Counted from the stretch's first letter, positions 16,404-25,385 are shown. The stretch is DNA of 64,000 nt from Hymenobacter jeongseonensis (GCF_015694725.1 NZ_JADQDQ010000002.1:558001-622000), one strand, 5' to 3'. The notes: generated by a model from the sequence alone, not told the origin. Numbers and translations are program-made.

Positions 16404-17745
16404 GCGGCTGGAAATTGGCATCGTGCTGCGGCTGCTCGTCCTGTTCGGGCTGCTGTACGCGGCCGAGCGGGCGCTGGAGCACGGCAAATACGGGCTGCTG
16501 GCCCTGGCCGGGCTGCTGCTTGGGCTGGGCGTGTGGGAACTGAGCCGGCACCTCACGCGCGGCAGCCGGGCCCTGGCCGATTTCCTGCTGGCCGTGCAAT
16601 ACCGCGACTTCTCCCTGCATTACAACGAGGCCCACCCCAACCGTGCCTTGCGGCCTCTGCACGCGGCGTTTAATCAAATCAGCGCCACCTATCAGCAGCT
16701 CAGCGCCGAGCGTGAAGCCCAGTTTACCTACCTGCAAACGGTGCTGCAGCTCATCGACACGGGCATCATCTCCTACGATGCCGACGGGCGGGTGGAGTCC
16801 ATCAACGAGTCGTTTAAGCGCACGCTGGAGCTGCCGTATCTGAAGAACATCCTCACGCTGCAAAAACGCCTGCCGGTGCTGTACGAGGCCATTCGTCAGC
16901 TAGAGCCGGGCGCTTCCACCATAGTGAAGCTCACGGTGGGCAGCAAAACCATGCAGCTGCTGCTCTCGGCCACTACGTTTCGGCTGCAAGGCCGGGAGTT
17001 CACGCTGGTGGCGTTCAAAAACGTGAGCCACGCCCTGGAAGAAACCGAGACCGAAGCTTGGCAAAAGCTGTTGCGCGTGATGACCCACGAAATCATGAAT
17101 TCGGTGGCGCCCATCGCCTCGCTGGCCGACACCCTGCGCCGCGACCTGCGCCGGGAGCTGGAAACGGCCTCCCCGGCCGTCCAAACGCTGCTGGAGGACG
17201 TGGTAGAGGGCATTGGTATCATTCACAACCGCAGCGAAGGCCTGCTACGGTTCTCGCGGGTCTACCGCGATTTCAGCACCATCAGCCCCCCGCAACTCAC
17301 CACCGTGTACGTGCAGGAACTGTTCAGCAACATTCGCGGCCTCATGACGGCCCAGCTGGCAGAGACGAATATTGAACTGCTGGCCTCGGTGGAACCCGTG
17401 GAATTATCCCTGCAAGTCGACGCCCGCCTTATGGAGCAGGTTCTCATCAACCTCGTGCTCAACGCGGCTTATGCCGTGCGCCAGCACCCACGGCCGCGCA
17501 TCCAGTTGCTAGCCCACCAAGCCGCCGAAGAGGGCAACGTTGTTATCGACGTAATCGACAACGGCACCGGCATTCCGGCCGACGTGCTCGACAGCATCTT
17601 TATCCCCTTTTTCACCACCCGGCAGGGCGGCACCGGCATCGGCCTGAGCCTGGCCAAGCAGATAATGCACTTGCACGGCGGCAGCATCAAAGTTCAGTCC
17701 GTTCCGGGAGAAGGGACTGATTTTCGGCTGGCGTTCGCGCTGTAA
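16393..17745 (+). CDS. Sensor histidine kinase (NtrB/NtrY-like)
   Basis: The 450-residue kinase should phosphorylate the regulator encoded just upstream. Two membrane helices (about 9-24 and 34-50) have almost no periplasmic loop, so the signal is probably sensed in the membrane or cytoplasm. A HAMP-like or linker region and a PAS domain (about 110-215, IDTGIISYDADGRVESINE) follow. H232 lies in VMTHEIMNSVAP, the HEIxN form of the H-box. The ATPase domain shows LINLVLNAA (N box), DNGTGIP and GGTGIGLSL. ATG at 16393 gives an 11-base overlap with the regulator gene, implying translational coupling. An in-frame upstream ATG at 16309 would lie inside the regulator and is unlikely. Confidence 0.94.
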   Translation: MTFKRLEIGIVLRLLVLFGLLYAAERALEHGKYGLLALAGLLLGLGVWELSRHLTRGSRALADFLLAVQYRDFSLHYNEAHPNRALRPLHAAFNQISATYQQLSAEREAQFTYLQTVLQLIDTGIISYDADGRVESINESFKRTLELPYLKNILTLQKRLPVLYEAIRQLEPGASTIVKLTVGSKTMQLLLSATTFRLQGREFTLVAFKNVSHALEETETEAWQKLLRVMTHEIMNSVAPIASLADTLRRDLRRELETASPAVQTLLEDVVEGIGIIHNRSEGLLRFSRVYRDFSTISPPQLTTVYVQELFSNIRGLMTAQLAETNIELLASVEPVELSLQVDARLMEQVLINLVLNAAYAVRQHPRPRIQLLAHQAAEEGNVVIDVIDNGTGIPADVLDSIFIPFFTTRQGGTGIGLSLAKQIMHLHGGSIKVQSVPGEGTDFRLAFAL

Positions 17746-17764
17746 AGCGCGGCCTGAAGCGAAC

Positions 17765-18139
17765 CTATTCCACCAGTTGGGAGTACAGCCGCGCCAAGGT
17801 TTCACTCGCATCGGCGCATAGGCCGGGATGCACGGGCGAGGTTTGAACCACCGTGCTGCGCGTGGCCGTGAGCCAGCGAAACCGCTCGGCAATGGGCAGC
17901 TGGCCGATAGTGCCACCCGTGGCCCGGCCCTGGCAAATGCGTTCGAAAGCCTGCAGGCGGGCGGTTATTTCGTCCAAATCAAGGTCGGGCGCCAAGGCCC
18001 GCAGCCGGGCTTCGGGCAGTTGAAAACGGGTTTCCAGGAAACCCCGGGAGCGGCAATAAACGATGACCCCAACATTCAGGAATTCTTCCCGCTCGACGCG
18101 CGGCACCACGCGGAGCACGGCGTATTCAAATAGCTGCAT
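17765..18139 (-). CDS. DUF3037 family protein
   Basis: The 124-residue protein opens with LFEYAVLRVVPRVEREEFLNVGVIVYCR, the recognisable core of DUF3037; no biochemical function is known for the family. It has no signal peptide or membrane segment, so it is cytosolic. ATG at 18139 gives a 14-base overlap with the HipA-like gene upstream; ATGs at 18148 and 18166 are alternatives. DUF3037 genes are often found beside HipA-like kinase genes, as here, which suggests a functional pair. Confidence 0.85.
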   Translation of the reverse strand: MQLFEYAVLRVVPRVEREEFLNVGVIVYCRSRGFLETRFQLPEARLRALAPDLDLDEITARLQAFERICQGRATGGTIGQLPIAERFRWLTATRSTVVQTSPVHPGLCADASETLARLYSQLVE

Positions 18140-18920
18140 TGCGGGCATCTTGGGCTTCCTGAACAAAGATTTCGGAGGCCGCCAAGCGCGCTTCGAGGAA
18201 GCGAACGTAGTCGGCGCGCTGCGCTGCGGGCGGGGCGTCGCCGTTGGTCAGCCACTCGTCGGGCACCAGTGCCACAATGGCGCGGAGGCGCTCAGGCGTA
18301 AGCTTGGTGCGGTTTTCGGTGTCGGTTTCGGCCAACTCGCTGGCCTGGGGCAGCAGCACGTGGTCCTTCACCTGCGGGAAGGGGCGCGGGCGCGGCTTGG
18401 CCCATTCGGGGCCGGCGTGGTGGGCGTAGAGGGCCGCGCCGTGGTCAATCAGCCACAATTCTTTGTGCCACATGAGCAGGTTGGTGTTGCGGGCGGTGCG
18501 GTCCACGTTCAGCGTCAGGCAATCGAGCCACACGATTTGGGAAGCCAGCCGCGGCTCGATAGTGGTGACCAGGGCATCGAAGGTGATGGCGCCGGAGAGG
18601 TAATGCAGCGCCAGGTTGCGGCCGGTGCTGGCGCGCAGCAAGTCCTGGATTTCCTCGTCGGGCTCGGTGCGGCCGAAGGCTTCGTCGAGCTCACAAAACA
18701 CCAGTTCCGGCACGCGCAGGCCCAGCGTGCGGGCTATTTCGCCCACAATAAGCTCGGCGATGAGGGCTTTAACGCCTTGCCCGGCGCCCCGGAATTTTAG
18801 GACGTAAAGGAAGTTGTCGTCGGCCTCTACCAGGGCCGGGAGGGAGCCGCCTTCCCGCAGCGGGGTCACGTAGCGCGTCACAGCTACGGTTCGAAGTTCG
18901 AGGGCAGGAGTTGCCGGCAT
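18126..18920 (-). CDS. HipA-like kinase-fold protein
   Basis: The 264-residue cytosolic protein resembles the short HipA_2-type kinase family rather than full HipA toxins of about 440 residues. A glycine-containing strand and lysine (NFLYVLKFRGAGQG) match the ATP-binding N-lobe. VWLDCLTLNVDRTARNTNLL is the catalytic-loop equivalent (D, then R and N), and LIDHGAALY matches the metal-binding DHG of kinase folds. No HipB-like antitoxin lies next to it, so a toxin role is not supported. ATG at 18920 was chosen; 18950 would add ten residues. It overlaps the DUF3037 gene by 14 bases and is probably translated with it. Confidence 0.8.
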   Translation of the reverse strand: MPATPALELRTVAVTRYVTPLREGGSLPALVEADDNFLYVLKFRGAGQGVKALIAELIVGEIARTLGLRVPELVFCELDEAFGRTEPDEEIQDLLRASTGRNLALHYLSGAITFDALVTTIEPRLASQIVWLDCLTLNVDRTARNTNLLMWHKELWLIDHGAALYAHHAGPEWAKPRPRPFPQVKDHVLLPQASELAETDTENRTKLTPERLRAIVALVPDEWLTNGDAPPAAQRADYVRFLEARLAASEIFVQEAQDARNAAI

Positions 18921-18978
18921 GCTGCGGAGAATGGTGAAAAAGCCGTGCAAAGGACGGACAATTTGCAGGCAGTTCCCA

Positions 18979-19019
18979 CAAAAACGCCTGTCGCGCTTTA
19001 TGCGGCACGACAGGCGTTT
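18979..19019 (-). terminator. Terminator of the DUF5916 gene
   Basis: AAACGCCTGTCG (18982-18993) and CGACAGGCGTTT (19008-19019) form a 12-bp stem. On the minus strand it ends in a T run and lies 21 bases after the stop at 19041. Confidence 0.8.
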
Positions 19020-19040
19020 GCTTCTAGCTACAATTCTCCC

Positions 19041-21680
19041 CTACTGCTTCCGGCGCAGGTTGAGGTAGTCGAGGTAGTAGAGCACCTTCACCGACACGGA
19101 GTTGTTGTGCGGCGTGTTGATGGTGCTGTTGAAGTTATCGAAGTACTGCGGCGTGGCCCGCTCGGCGAATAACTCGTCGGCGCTGGCGTTTTTCCACACC
19201 ACGCTGATTTGCGAGCCCGGCGCAAACCACCACGAGTACACCGCGTCCACGTTGAAGGCGTTGTACGTGTTGTCGCGGTTGCGCTGGTAGGCCACCAGTT
19301 GTTCTTCGCCGTTGCGCCGCAGCTGCGCAAAATCATTGTAGTGCACGTTGCTGGTGTAGTGGCGCACCCGCAGCGTGAAGGCCATGCGGTTGGTGAAGGT
19401 GTAGGCGGTGGAAACGACGTTCGACACCGTGGCCACGTTGCGACGGCCGAGCAGCGCATCCACGGGGCCGCGGCCCGTGCGGAAATCGCCGCCCAAGAGG
19501 TCGATAATGGGTTGGTCGAGGAGCTGGCTTCCATCAAGGCCGCCGTTGACGTAGCCGATTTGGTTCACGGCCAAGCTCCAATCGATGCTGTAGCGGAACG
19601 TGAGGTGGTCGTTGACGCGAAAACGCGGGTACGCGCCAAAGCTGTATCCGGTGCGGCGGGGCCGGGGCAGCCGGTCGTCGATGTTGTAGTGCTGCATGCC
19701 GGCATTGAGGCCATAGGCAAATTTCTTGCGCGAGTCAGAGTTCATGAACCACACCAGGCGGGCGTTGCCTGGTACCCGCACGTAATAGTCGCCCAGGGGC
19801 CGGGAACGGGGCTCGAAAAAGTCGTGCGATGCGGCGTCCAGATTAAAATCAAATCCGGTTTGGATGAAGCTTTTGGTGAACGTGGTGTTGGCTCCCAGGT
19901 AGGTGCTGAACGCCTGGTAGCGCGTGGGCTTGTAAAGCAGCGTCTGGCTGACCACGCCAAAAATCGCAAAGTTGTTAACCTTCCAGAAGGGCTTAAACTT
20001 CTGGTAAACGACCTGCGCGGACTGCGAGATATTGTTGTTGCCAAACAGAATCCCCAGGTCGTTGGGGTTGTACGTGTCCGACTCGATGCCGTGGTTGAGG
20101 CTCCAGGTCAGGTTGCCGCTGATTTTGCCCAGGCCCACGGAGTATTTGTAGCCGTCCTGGTCGTTGATTTGCCGCTCGCTGCCGAAAGATGTGCCCCGGC
20201 GCCGCGAGTACACCATGCGGCCGTCCACGGCGTAGGCGTTTTTCTTGTTGGCGAAGCGGAACAGGCCGCCGGTGACGTTGGCGTCGTAGGTGCTACCGGC
20301 CCGTGTCACGTTGGTGTTGATGAGGCTCACGAAGGAGTTATTCTTCAAACTCTGGTCGAGCACCACGATGCTGTAGTTGGCAAAGGGCTGGGTGAGCACG
20401 TCGCGGCGCACGCCGCTGGTGCTGTCCTGCACCGTGGCGTACACGTCGTTGCTCAGCGCGTTGAACACGCCCACGCCCAGGCCCTTGCTCGTGCGCCCCG
20501 ACACCTTGGTGGCGTTGAGCAGGCGCGTCACCCCCGGGTTCTCCACCACGAACTCGCCCCCGCGCCGGCTGCCGTCGGCCTGGCGCTCGCCCCGGCGCAG
20601 CTGCCCGGTCACTTGCCCGAAGCCGATGGGCGTGGCCCCGACCCGGCGCGAGTAGAACAGCCCGCCCTTGTTGAACAGCTCCGTGCCTTCGGTGAAGAAC
20701 TGCCGGTTTTCATTGAATTGGACCTCAAAAGGCGAGAGGTTGAGCACTTGGTTGTCGCTCTGCACCTGGCCGAAGTCGGGCACGAGCGTGGCGTCGAGCG
20801 TGAAGCTTTCGTTGATGCCCCACTTCACGTCGGCCCCGCCGTTGAAGCTCGTGCTCGTGTTTTTCTTGCCCTGCTCGTTGAAGGGAAAGTGGTTGACGTA
20901 GCTCGACACGTAGGGCGTGAGCGAAAGGCGCAGCGGCGGCTTGAGGTCGCGCAGGCCCGTGAGCACCCCCCACTGGTTCACGAATCCGTCGACACCGGGC
21001 CGTACTTCGTTCCAGAAAAACGCCTGGTTTTCGCGCTTGCGCTGCCGCATAAAATTCAGGCCCCACTGCTGAATCTCGGCGGTGCTAAAGCGCAGCGCCG
21101 AGTACGGGATGCGCATTTCGGCCACCCAATCGGTGCCTTGCAAGGTGGTGCGGCTTTCCCACACGGCGTTCCAGGCGAAGTCTTCGCCGCTGGCCGGCGA
21201 GTAGCGGGCGTCCATCTGCACGCCGCCGGTGGTCACGAAGAAGGCGTAGCCGTTGAGCTTGTCCTGATAGGTATCGAAAAAGACGCCGAAGAAGTCGGTG
21301 TTGCCAAAATTGTCGCGGTCGGTGAGCTCCCGTGGAATGGAATCAGTCGAGACGTCGTGCATCACGGCCCCGATGTAAATCGCTGCGTCGTCGTAGAGCA
21401 CGCGCACTTCCGTGGGGAATTTTTCGTGCGGGCCGGGATTGGGCCGGTTCTGGATGAAGTCGGTGGCGGGGGTTGCTTCGCGCCACACGGCTTCATCGAG
21501 CACGCCATCGAGCTTGATGGGCTGGGTCATGCGCAACGCGGCCAGTTGGCGTTTGGGGGCCAGCGTCGCCATGGCGGAGTCCTTGTCGGCGGCAGGCGCC
21601 TGAGCCATTGCTGGGGAACAAACCAGGGCCAGCAACCCCAGAAGCAGAAAAAAAGGGCGCAGAATAGAGGTAAAGAACAT
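19041..21680 (-). CDS. DUF5916 outer-membrane protein with CBM9-like domain
   Basis: The 879-residue protein has a signal peptide cut near residue 26 (SPAMAQ). A family-9 carbohydrate-binding-like domain follows (about 50-250, LDGVLDEAVWREATPATDF). The long remainder is rich in alternating aromatic strands typical of a membrane beta-barrel and ends in a short charged LRRKQ. This is the layout of the DUF5916 family, common in Bacteroidota, with no established function. It stands alone with its own terminator. Sugar binding is suggested by the domain but not shown. Confidence 0.9.
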   Translation of the reverse strand: MFFTSILRPFFLLLGLLALVCSPAMAQAPAADKDSAMATLAPKRQLAALRMTQPIKLDGVLDEAVWREATPATDFIQNRPNPGPHEKFPTEVRVLYDDAAIYIGAVMHDVSTDSIPRELTDRDNFGNTDFFGVFFDTYQDKLNGYAFFVTTGGVQMDARYSPASGEDFAWNAVWESRTTLQGTDWVAEMRIPYSALRFSTAEIQQWGLNFMRQRKRENQAFFWNEVRPGVDGFVNQWGVLTGLRDLKPPLRLSLTPYVSSYVNHFPFNEQGKKNTSTSFNGGADVKWGINESFTLDATLVPDFGQVQSDNQVLNLSPFEVQFNENRQFFTEGTELFNKGGLFYSRRVGATPIGFGQVTGQLRRGERQADGSRRGGEFVVENPGVTRLLNATKVSGRTSKGLGVGVFNALSNDVYATVQDSTSGVRRDVLTQPFANYSIVVLDQSLKNNSFVSLINTNVTRAGSTYDANVTGGLFRFANKKNAYAVDGRMVYSRRRGTSFGSERQINDQDGYKYSVGLGKISGNLTWSLNHGIESDTYNPNDLGILFGNNNISQSAQVVYQKFKPFWKVNNFAIFGVVSQTLLYKPTRYQAFSTYLGANTTFTKSFIQTGFDFNLDAASHDFFEPRSRPLGDYYVRVPGNARLVWFMNSDSRKKFAYGLNAGMQHYNIDDRLPRPRRTGYSFGAYPRFRVNDHLTFRYSIDWSLAVNQIGYVNGGLDGSQLLDQPIIDLLGGDFRTGRGPVDALLGRRNVATVSNVVSTAYTFTNRMAFTLRVRHYTSNVHYNDFAQLRRNGEEQLVAYQRNRDNTYNAFNVDAVYSWWFAPGSQISVVWKNASADELFAERATPQYFDNFNSTINTPHNNSVSVKVLYYLDYLNLRRKQ

Positions 21681-21758
21681 AAAGTGTGACCGGTTTGCAG
21701 AAGAAGAGTGGAGAAGGACGCCTAAGATTATCGCTGGCTGCTTCCGGATGAAAATCGA

Positions 21759-21888
21759 TTCCAGGCAGCGGGGCTGAGCGGGCGCAAGCGGCCGTGTTCA
21801 CTCACCCAAAGCCAACCGGAACCTCTACCATGGGTGGAGTGGGTTGCAGCCCTCCCCACCAATGGCGCCCCGGCCCCGCTGCCTGGAA
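21759..21888. repeat. 130-bp inverted-repeat element
   Basis: TTCCAGGCAGCGGGGC (21759-21774) is exactly complementary to 21873-21888, with further partial pairing inside. It lies in the gap 21681-22015, which shows no gene. It could be a small non-autonomous mobile element or a structured RNA. Confidence 0.7.
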
Positions 21889-22015
21889 TTTCCTCGCCGC
21901 CAAGGCTACAAGAGCCCTGCCGACTAACTGAACCCCTAATTTTCAAACATCAATAATCCAGCACCAGGCGTATTAGAGCCTGATTTTGTGGAGAAACTAC
22001 CGGTCGTGCGAATGG

Positions 22016-22771
22016 TTACTTCCGTTTGCGGAAATAAACGTCGTTGCTGATGGATTCGAGCTTGACGAGCGGGCCGCTGCCCTTGAGCGTGCCTCTGACG
22101 AGGTAGCCCACGATGGGGTTTTTCTTGGGCTCGGTGCTGAACGAAATGTCCTGGTCGGTGTAGACCTCGCCGGTAATGGTTTTCATGGCCAGTTCGGCAC
22201 CGTTGGTGGGTGCCCAGGTCACATCCACAAAACCGCTAATTGACTTGGCTTCGATGGACCCGGTGAGGCCCGCAATGTCGATGTCGCCGCTGATGGTGCT
22301 CACGCGCAGGGCCACGTCGGCCGGCACCGTGATTTCATACTGAATGTCGGCGCACACCTGGTTTACGGTGCGGCCTTCGCGGTCGCGGCCCGCAGTCACC
22401 TTCCCGTTGTTGATGGTGGTGTTGTAGGTGTCGCCGTAATAGGAGCCGCCGTTGGGGCAGTCGCCGGGCTGGGAATTACGCAGCATTTCCTTATCAAAGT
22501 CGGAGTTGAATTTCACCTCCTCGCTGCTCTGCTCCTGGGTGAGCAGCAGGGCATCGTTGAGCTTGTTTTGGTTGATGCTCACGGTGGCTTTTAGCGTCAT
22601 TTTGCCGCTGGCCCCGCTCCGGATGCGGATGTTACTGGCGTGCTTCAGGTTGAGAAACAACCGCTGCCCACTGGCAAGATTAGCCGATTTTTCAATGATT
22701 TTTTGGGCGGATAACGACTGGATGCCGCTCGCGGCAAGAACCAGCAACAGGAAGAATAGGAAGCGGCGCAT
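22016..22771 (-). CDS. Secreted DUF4097-family protein (module A, second)
   Basis: The 251-residue protein has a signal peptide ending near residue 23 (QSLSAQ). Strand repeats follow, in which short segments such as VSTISGDIDIAGLTGSIEAKSISG recur about every 20 residues, giving the beta-solenoid pattern of DUF4097. It ends in SNDVYFRKRK, like its three paralogues. An insertion near residues 95-125 (GDCPNGGSYYGDTYN) is not shared by them. It is last in the sigma/anti-sigma/DUF4097/DUF4097 module, separated from its neighbour by a hairpin repeat. DUF4097 proteins are called putative adhesins, but no function is proven. Confidence 0.88.
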   Translation of the reverse strand: MRRFLFFLLLVLAASGIQSLSAQKIIEKSANLASGQRLFLNLKHASNIRIRSGASGKMTLKATVSINQNKLNDALLLTQEQSSEEVKFNSDFDKEMLRNSQPGDCPNGGSYYGDTYNTTINNGKVTAGRDREGRTVNQVCADIQYEITVPADVALRVSTISGDIDIAGLTGSIEAKSISGFVDVTWAPTNGAELAMKTITGEVYTDQDISFSTEPKKNPIVGYLVRGTLKGSGPLVKLESISNDVYFRKRK

Positions 22772-22824
22772 GGCATTACAGAAAATGAAGGTGGAAAGCT
22801 GGAATTGGGATTTTTAATCTGGCT

Positions 22825-22920
22825 CGTCATGCTGAGCGGAGCCGAAGCATCTCTACCGCTTCGTTGGGTCGATTGGATTACTGTTGCAGTAGAGATGCTT
22901 CGGCTCCGCTCAGCATGACG
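22825..22920. repeat. Dispersed hairpin repeat, GTCATGC family, copy 2
   Basis: Perfect 32-bp inverted arms at 22825-22856 and 22889-22920. GGCT flanks both sides and could be a 4-bp target duplication, though other copies do not show one. Confidence 0.88.
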
Positions 22921-22955
22921 GGCTATTTGTTATAGTCTGCTTTATTCAGGTGGAC

Positions 22956-23723
22956 TTACTTGGCTTTGCGGACGAAAATGTCGCCGCTTACCGTTTTGAG
23001 CGACAACGCGTTGCCGCCGCCGTTCACGCTGCCGTCGACCACCTGGCCGCCGATGTGGCGCATGTTGTCGTCGCCTTTGCCCAGGTTGATGTCGAAGTCG
23101 GTGTAGACTTCGCCTGATACGGAGCGCATTTTCATGGTGGCCTTGGTGTTGGCGGGCATGCTCACGTCCACATCGCCACTCACCGTCGAAATGGAGCTGG
23201 GGCCTTGGCGGAGCGGCGCAAAACGCACCGTAATGTCGCCGCTCACGGTGTTGGCCACCACGGGGCCGGTCACGTTGGTGAGCTTGATGTCGCCGTTTTT
23301 CACGTTCACTTCGAGGTCGCCGCTCACGTCGCGGATGGCCACGTCGCCGCCGTTCCAGTTGGTTTGGTTGTACTGCACGGTAGAGCCGCGCGGCACCCGA
23401 ATCACGTAGTTGGCATCTTTGCGCGAGGCCCGCACAATGCGCACGGTGTTGTCGGTTTGGGTCACGGCGAGGCCGATTTTGGTGTTGTCCACGGCCGAGT
23501 TGTAGATGGGGCGCAGGCCATCGGCGCGCTTGTTGGGCTCTTCGTAGCCGTCGCCTTTTATCACCAGCTCGTTGCCGTCGATGCCTTCCACCGTCACGTC
23601 GCTGCCCTGCATGTCGATGACGATTTTGCGGTCCTTGCCGCCGAGTTTGGTCTTGTATTCCTGGGCCTGCCCGGTGTGAGCGGCCAGCACACCCGCCATG
23701 GCGAGTAAAATGAGCTTATTCAT
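22956..23723 (-). CDS. Secreted DUF4097-family protein (module A, first)
   Basis: The 255-residue product has a signal peptide (MNKLILLAMAGVLAAHTGQAQ). The strand repeats (VSGDLEVNVKNGDIKLTNVTG, then VSGDITVRF and VSGDVDVSMP) define DUF4097, and the protein ends SGDIFVRKAK. ATG at 23723 directly precedes the signal peptide; a longer frame to 23831 runs through a hairpin repeat and is not credible. The gene follows the anti-sigma factor gene after a gap holding a hairpin repeat, so it may be read through from the sigma factor promoter or transcribed separately. An extracytoplasmic, perhaps stress-protective or surface role is inferred. Confidence 0.9.
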   Translation of the reverse strand: MNKLILLAMAGVLAAHTGQAQEYKTKLGGKDRKIVIDMQGSDVTVEGIDGNELVIKGDGYEEPNKRADGLRPIYNSAVDNTKIGLAVTQTDNTVRIVRASRKDANYVIRVPRGSTVQYNQTNWNGGDVAIRDVSGDLEVNVKNGDIKLTNVTGPVVANTVSGDITVRFAPLRQGPSSISTVSGDVDVSMPANTKATMKMRSVSGEVYTDFDINLGKGDDNMRHIGGQVVDGSVNGGGNALSLKTVSGDIFVRKAK

Positions 23724-23825
23724 GTTATTAAAAATTTGACAAGTGAGGTCCGGGCACGGCGCCGGAAGCCGGCGCCGCGTTGCAGAAAAAGGGTAAGGAA
23801 AAGAGGAGGAAAACGCACGCCGAAA

Positions 23826-23925
23826 CGTCATGCAGAGCTTAGCGAAGCATCTTGCCCGCCACGGCTAAAATCAATTTTCAGTTTACTTGAAGCACGCGAG
23901 ATGCTTCGCTGCGCTCTGCATGACG
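23826..23925. repeat. Dispersed hairpin repeat, GTCATGC family, copy 3
   Basis: The arms 23826-23852 and 23899-23925 are complementary with two mismatches. The element ends 10 bases before the anti-sigma stop codon and fills most of the gap to the DUF4097 gene. Confidence 0.85.
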
Positions 23926-23934
23926 GACTTTTAA

Positions 23935-24774
23935 TTAAATCAATTTGCCGATGCCAGCTTCGGCCTGGGCCCGCACCACAGGCAGGGCATCGGCGCGCTT
24001 GGACAGGCGTTCGAGCTGGGGCACGGCGCGGCGCACGCGCATCGACACTACCATATCAATCAGGGTTATCTGCACGTTGGGGTCGGTTTGGATGGCGAGG
24101 GAATTCACCAAGCCTTCCCGCACCCGCGGGTCTTCGCGCAGGCGGTAGAGGGCTTCGCAGGCGGCCAGGCGCACGTTGGGGCTGGCGTCGAAGTTGAGGG
24201 TATTGAGCAGCACCTGCACCGTGGGGTCGCCGGGTTCCGATTCTTTGCCGGAATTGCTCACCAACTGAATCCGGTCGCTGGCAGAGGTGGAGCGGCCGGC
24301 CAGCGCCTGCCGCAGCTCTGTCGATTCTGGCTGGCCGGAAGTAGTGGCGAAAGTGTCAGCGTTGCGGCTGCCCCAAGGGAGCTGACGGCCTAAGAATACG
24401 CCGGCGGCAATCAGCACGATGCTGGCGGCGATGCGCATCCAGTTGTTGGCAATGGCCGTGGGCCACATCGAAACCACTTTGGCTTCGGGCTGCACGGGAG
24501 CAGCAGCAACCGGTAACTCGGGATTCAGCAAGGCTTTTTGCTCCTCGAGCATGGCCATGAAGTTGGCGCGCAGGGCGGTGCGAGGCGCTTCGGGCAGGGC
24601 GGCGTCCAGGTCGTCGGTCAGAGCGCGGAGTTGGGTTACCTGGAGCTGGCAGCCGGGGCAAGTGGCCAAGTGAGCGGCCACGCGGTCGGCCTCGGCGGCG
24701 GGCAGACTGCGCTCGACGTAGGCCGGAAGCAGCGCTTCCAGCTCGTGGCAGGCAGAAAGTTCGGGCGTTTTCAT
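23935..24774 (-). CDS. Anti-sigma factor, zinc finger plus HEAT repeats (module A)
   Basis: The 279-residue membrane protein should hold the adjacent sigma factor inactive. The cytoplasmic N-terminus has the zinc-finger pattern H...C..C (HLATCPGCQ, about 36-44), typical of zf-HC2 anti-sigma domains, with an earlier C9-H10. A membrane helix lies near residues 132-148. The extracytoplasmic part ends with HEAT-like helical repeats (about 190-275, NVRLAACEALYRL and NVQITLIDMV). This sensor-side HEAT domain is unusual and is shared with the module B paralogue. It begins 4 bases after the sigma gene stop, so the two are probably translated together. Confidence 0.9.
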   Translation of the reverse strand: MKTPELSACHELEALLPAYVERSLPAAEADRVAAHLATCPGCQLQVTQLRALTDDLDAALPEAPRTALRANFMAMLEEQKALLNPELPVAAAPVQPEAKVVSMWPTAIANNWMRIAASIVLIAAGVFLGRQLPWGSRNADTFATTSGQPESTELRQALAGRSTSASDRIQLVSNSGKESEPGDPTVQVLLNTLNFDASPNVRLAACEALYRLREDPRVREGLVNSLAIQTDPNVQITLIDMVVSMRVRRAVPQLERLSKRADALPVVRAQAEAGIGKLI

Positions 24775-24778
24775 GGGC

Positions 24779-25327
24779 TTAGTTGGCGAAATAGATTTTG
24801 CGCAGCGCTTGCAGGGCGCGGTGGGCTTTCACGCGGGCCGCTTCGGCGGTGCAGCCCAGCAGCTGGCCAATTTCCTCGTAGCCGAAGCCCTGGAAGCGGT
24901 TCAGCACCAGAATTTCGCGCTGCGGGGTGGGCAGCAGGGCCAGGGCTTCGTGCAGGTCGTCGTGGTGGCTGCTGATGCGCATTTGGGAGAAGGCCGCGCC
25001 GCGCAGGCCGCCGGTTTTTTCCACTTCTTCCACGTCGGCGGCTCGCAGCTTTTCCTTGCGCTGCCAGTAGTCGGCGTGCACGTTGCGAGCCATCTGGTAC
25101 ACCCAGGCCTTGAACGGCTGGGTGGGCTGGTAGCTGCTGCGGTATTTGAGGATGCGCTCGAACACGGTCTGGGTGAGGTCTTCGCTGGTGTCGCGGTCGT
25201 TGGTGAGGCGGGTGAGGTAGTTGAACAGGGGCCCGTGGTAGCGCTCAAACAACGGCACGAGCTGGTCAAGGTCGTCGGCCTTCACTGCGGCCATCAGTTC
25301 TTCGTCGCTCGTACTCGTGGTCGTCAC
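24779..25327 (-). CDS. ECF-type RNA polymerase sigma factor (module A)
   Basis: The 182-residue protein has region 2 (about 20-95, LFERYHGPLFNYL, then EDLTQTVFERI and FKAWVYQMARN) and region 4 (about 120-175, LPTPQREILVLNRFQGFGYEEIGQLLG plus the recognition helix), with no other domains, as for ECF sigma factors. It should direct transcription of its own operon when the membrane anti-sigma factor releases it. The start is a GTG at 25327. A putative self-recognised promoter (CTGTAAC-N17-GTACTCC) lies 28 bases upstream and matches one before the module B sigma gene. Confidence 0.94.
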   Translation of the reverse strand: MTTTSTSDEELMAAVKADDLDQLVPLFERYHGPLFNYLTRLTNDRDTSEDLTQTVFERILKYRSSYQPTQPFKAWVYQMARNVHADYWQRKEKLRAADVEEVEKTGGLRGAAFSQMRISSHHDDLHEALALLPTPQREILVLNRFQGFGYEEIGQLLGCTAEAARVKAHRALQALRKIYFAN

Positions 25328-25354
25328 GGGTGGGTATTTGGGGGTGAATTGAAA

Positions 25355-25385
25355 GGAGTACCGGGCTTTGGTCTATTCGTTACAG
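25355..25385 (-). promoter_or_regulatory. Putative ECF sigma promoter, module A
   Basis: On the minus strand CTGTAAC (25379-25385) and GTACTCC (25355-25361) are 17 bases apart, just before the sigma gene. The same -35-like box, spacing and GT start of the -10-like box occur before the module B sigma gene (28821-28850). TGTAAC with AAC at -35 is typical of ECF promoters. Confidence 0.6.

Noticed and set aside
18126..18920. HipBA toxin-antitoxin system
   Set aside because: The kinase-like protein is much shorter than HipA toxins and no HipB-type DNA-binding antitoxin gene is next to it.
19209..21689. An 826-codon open frame on the plus strand
   Set aside because: Antisense to the DUF5916 gene. 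It lacks any family motif and has a His/Val/Ala-heavy composition typical of shadow frames.
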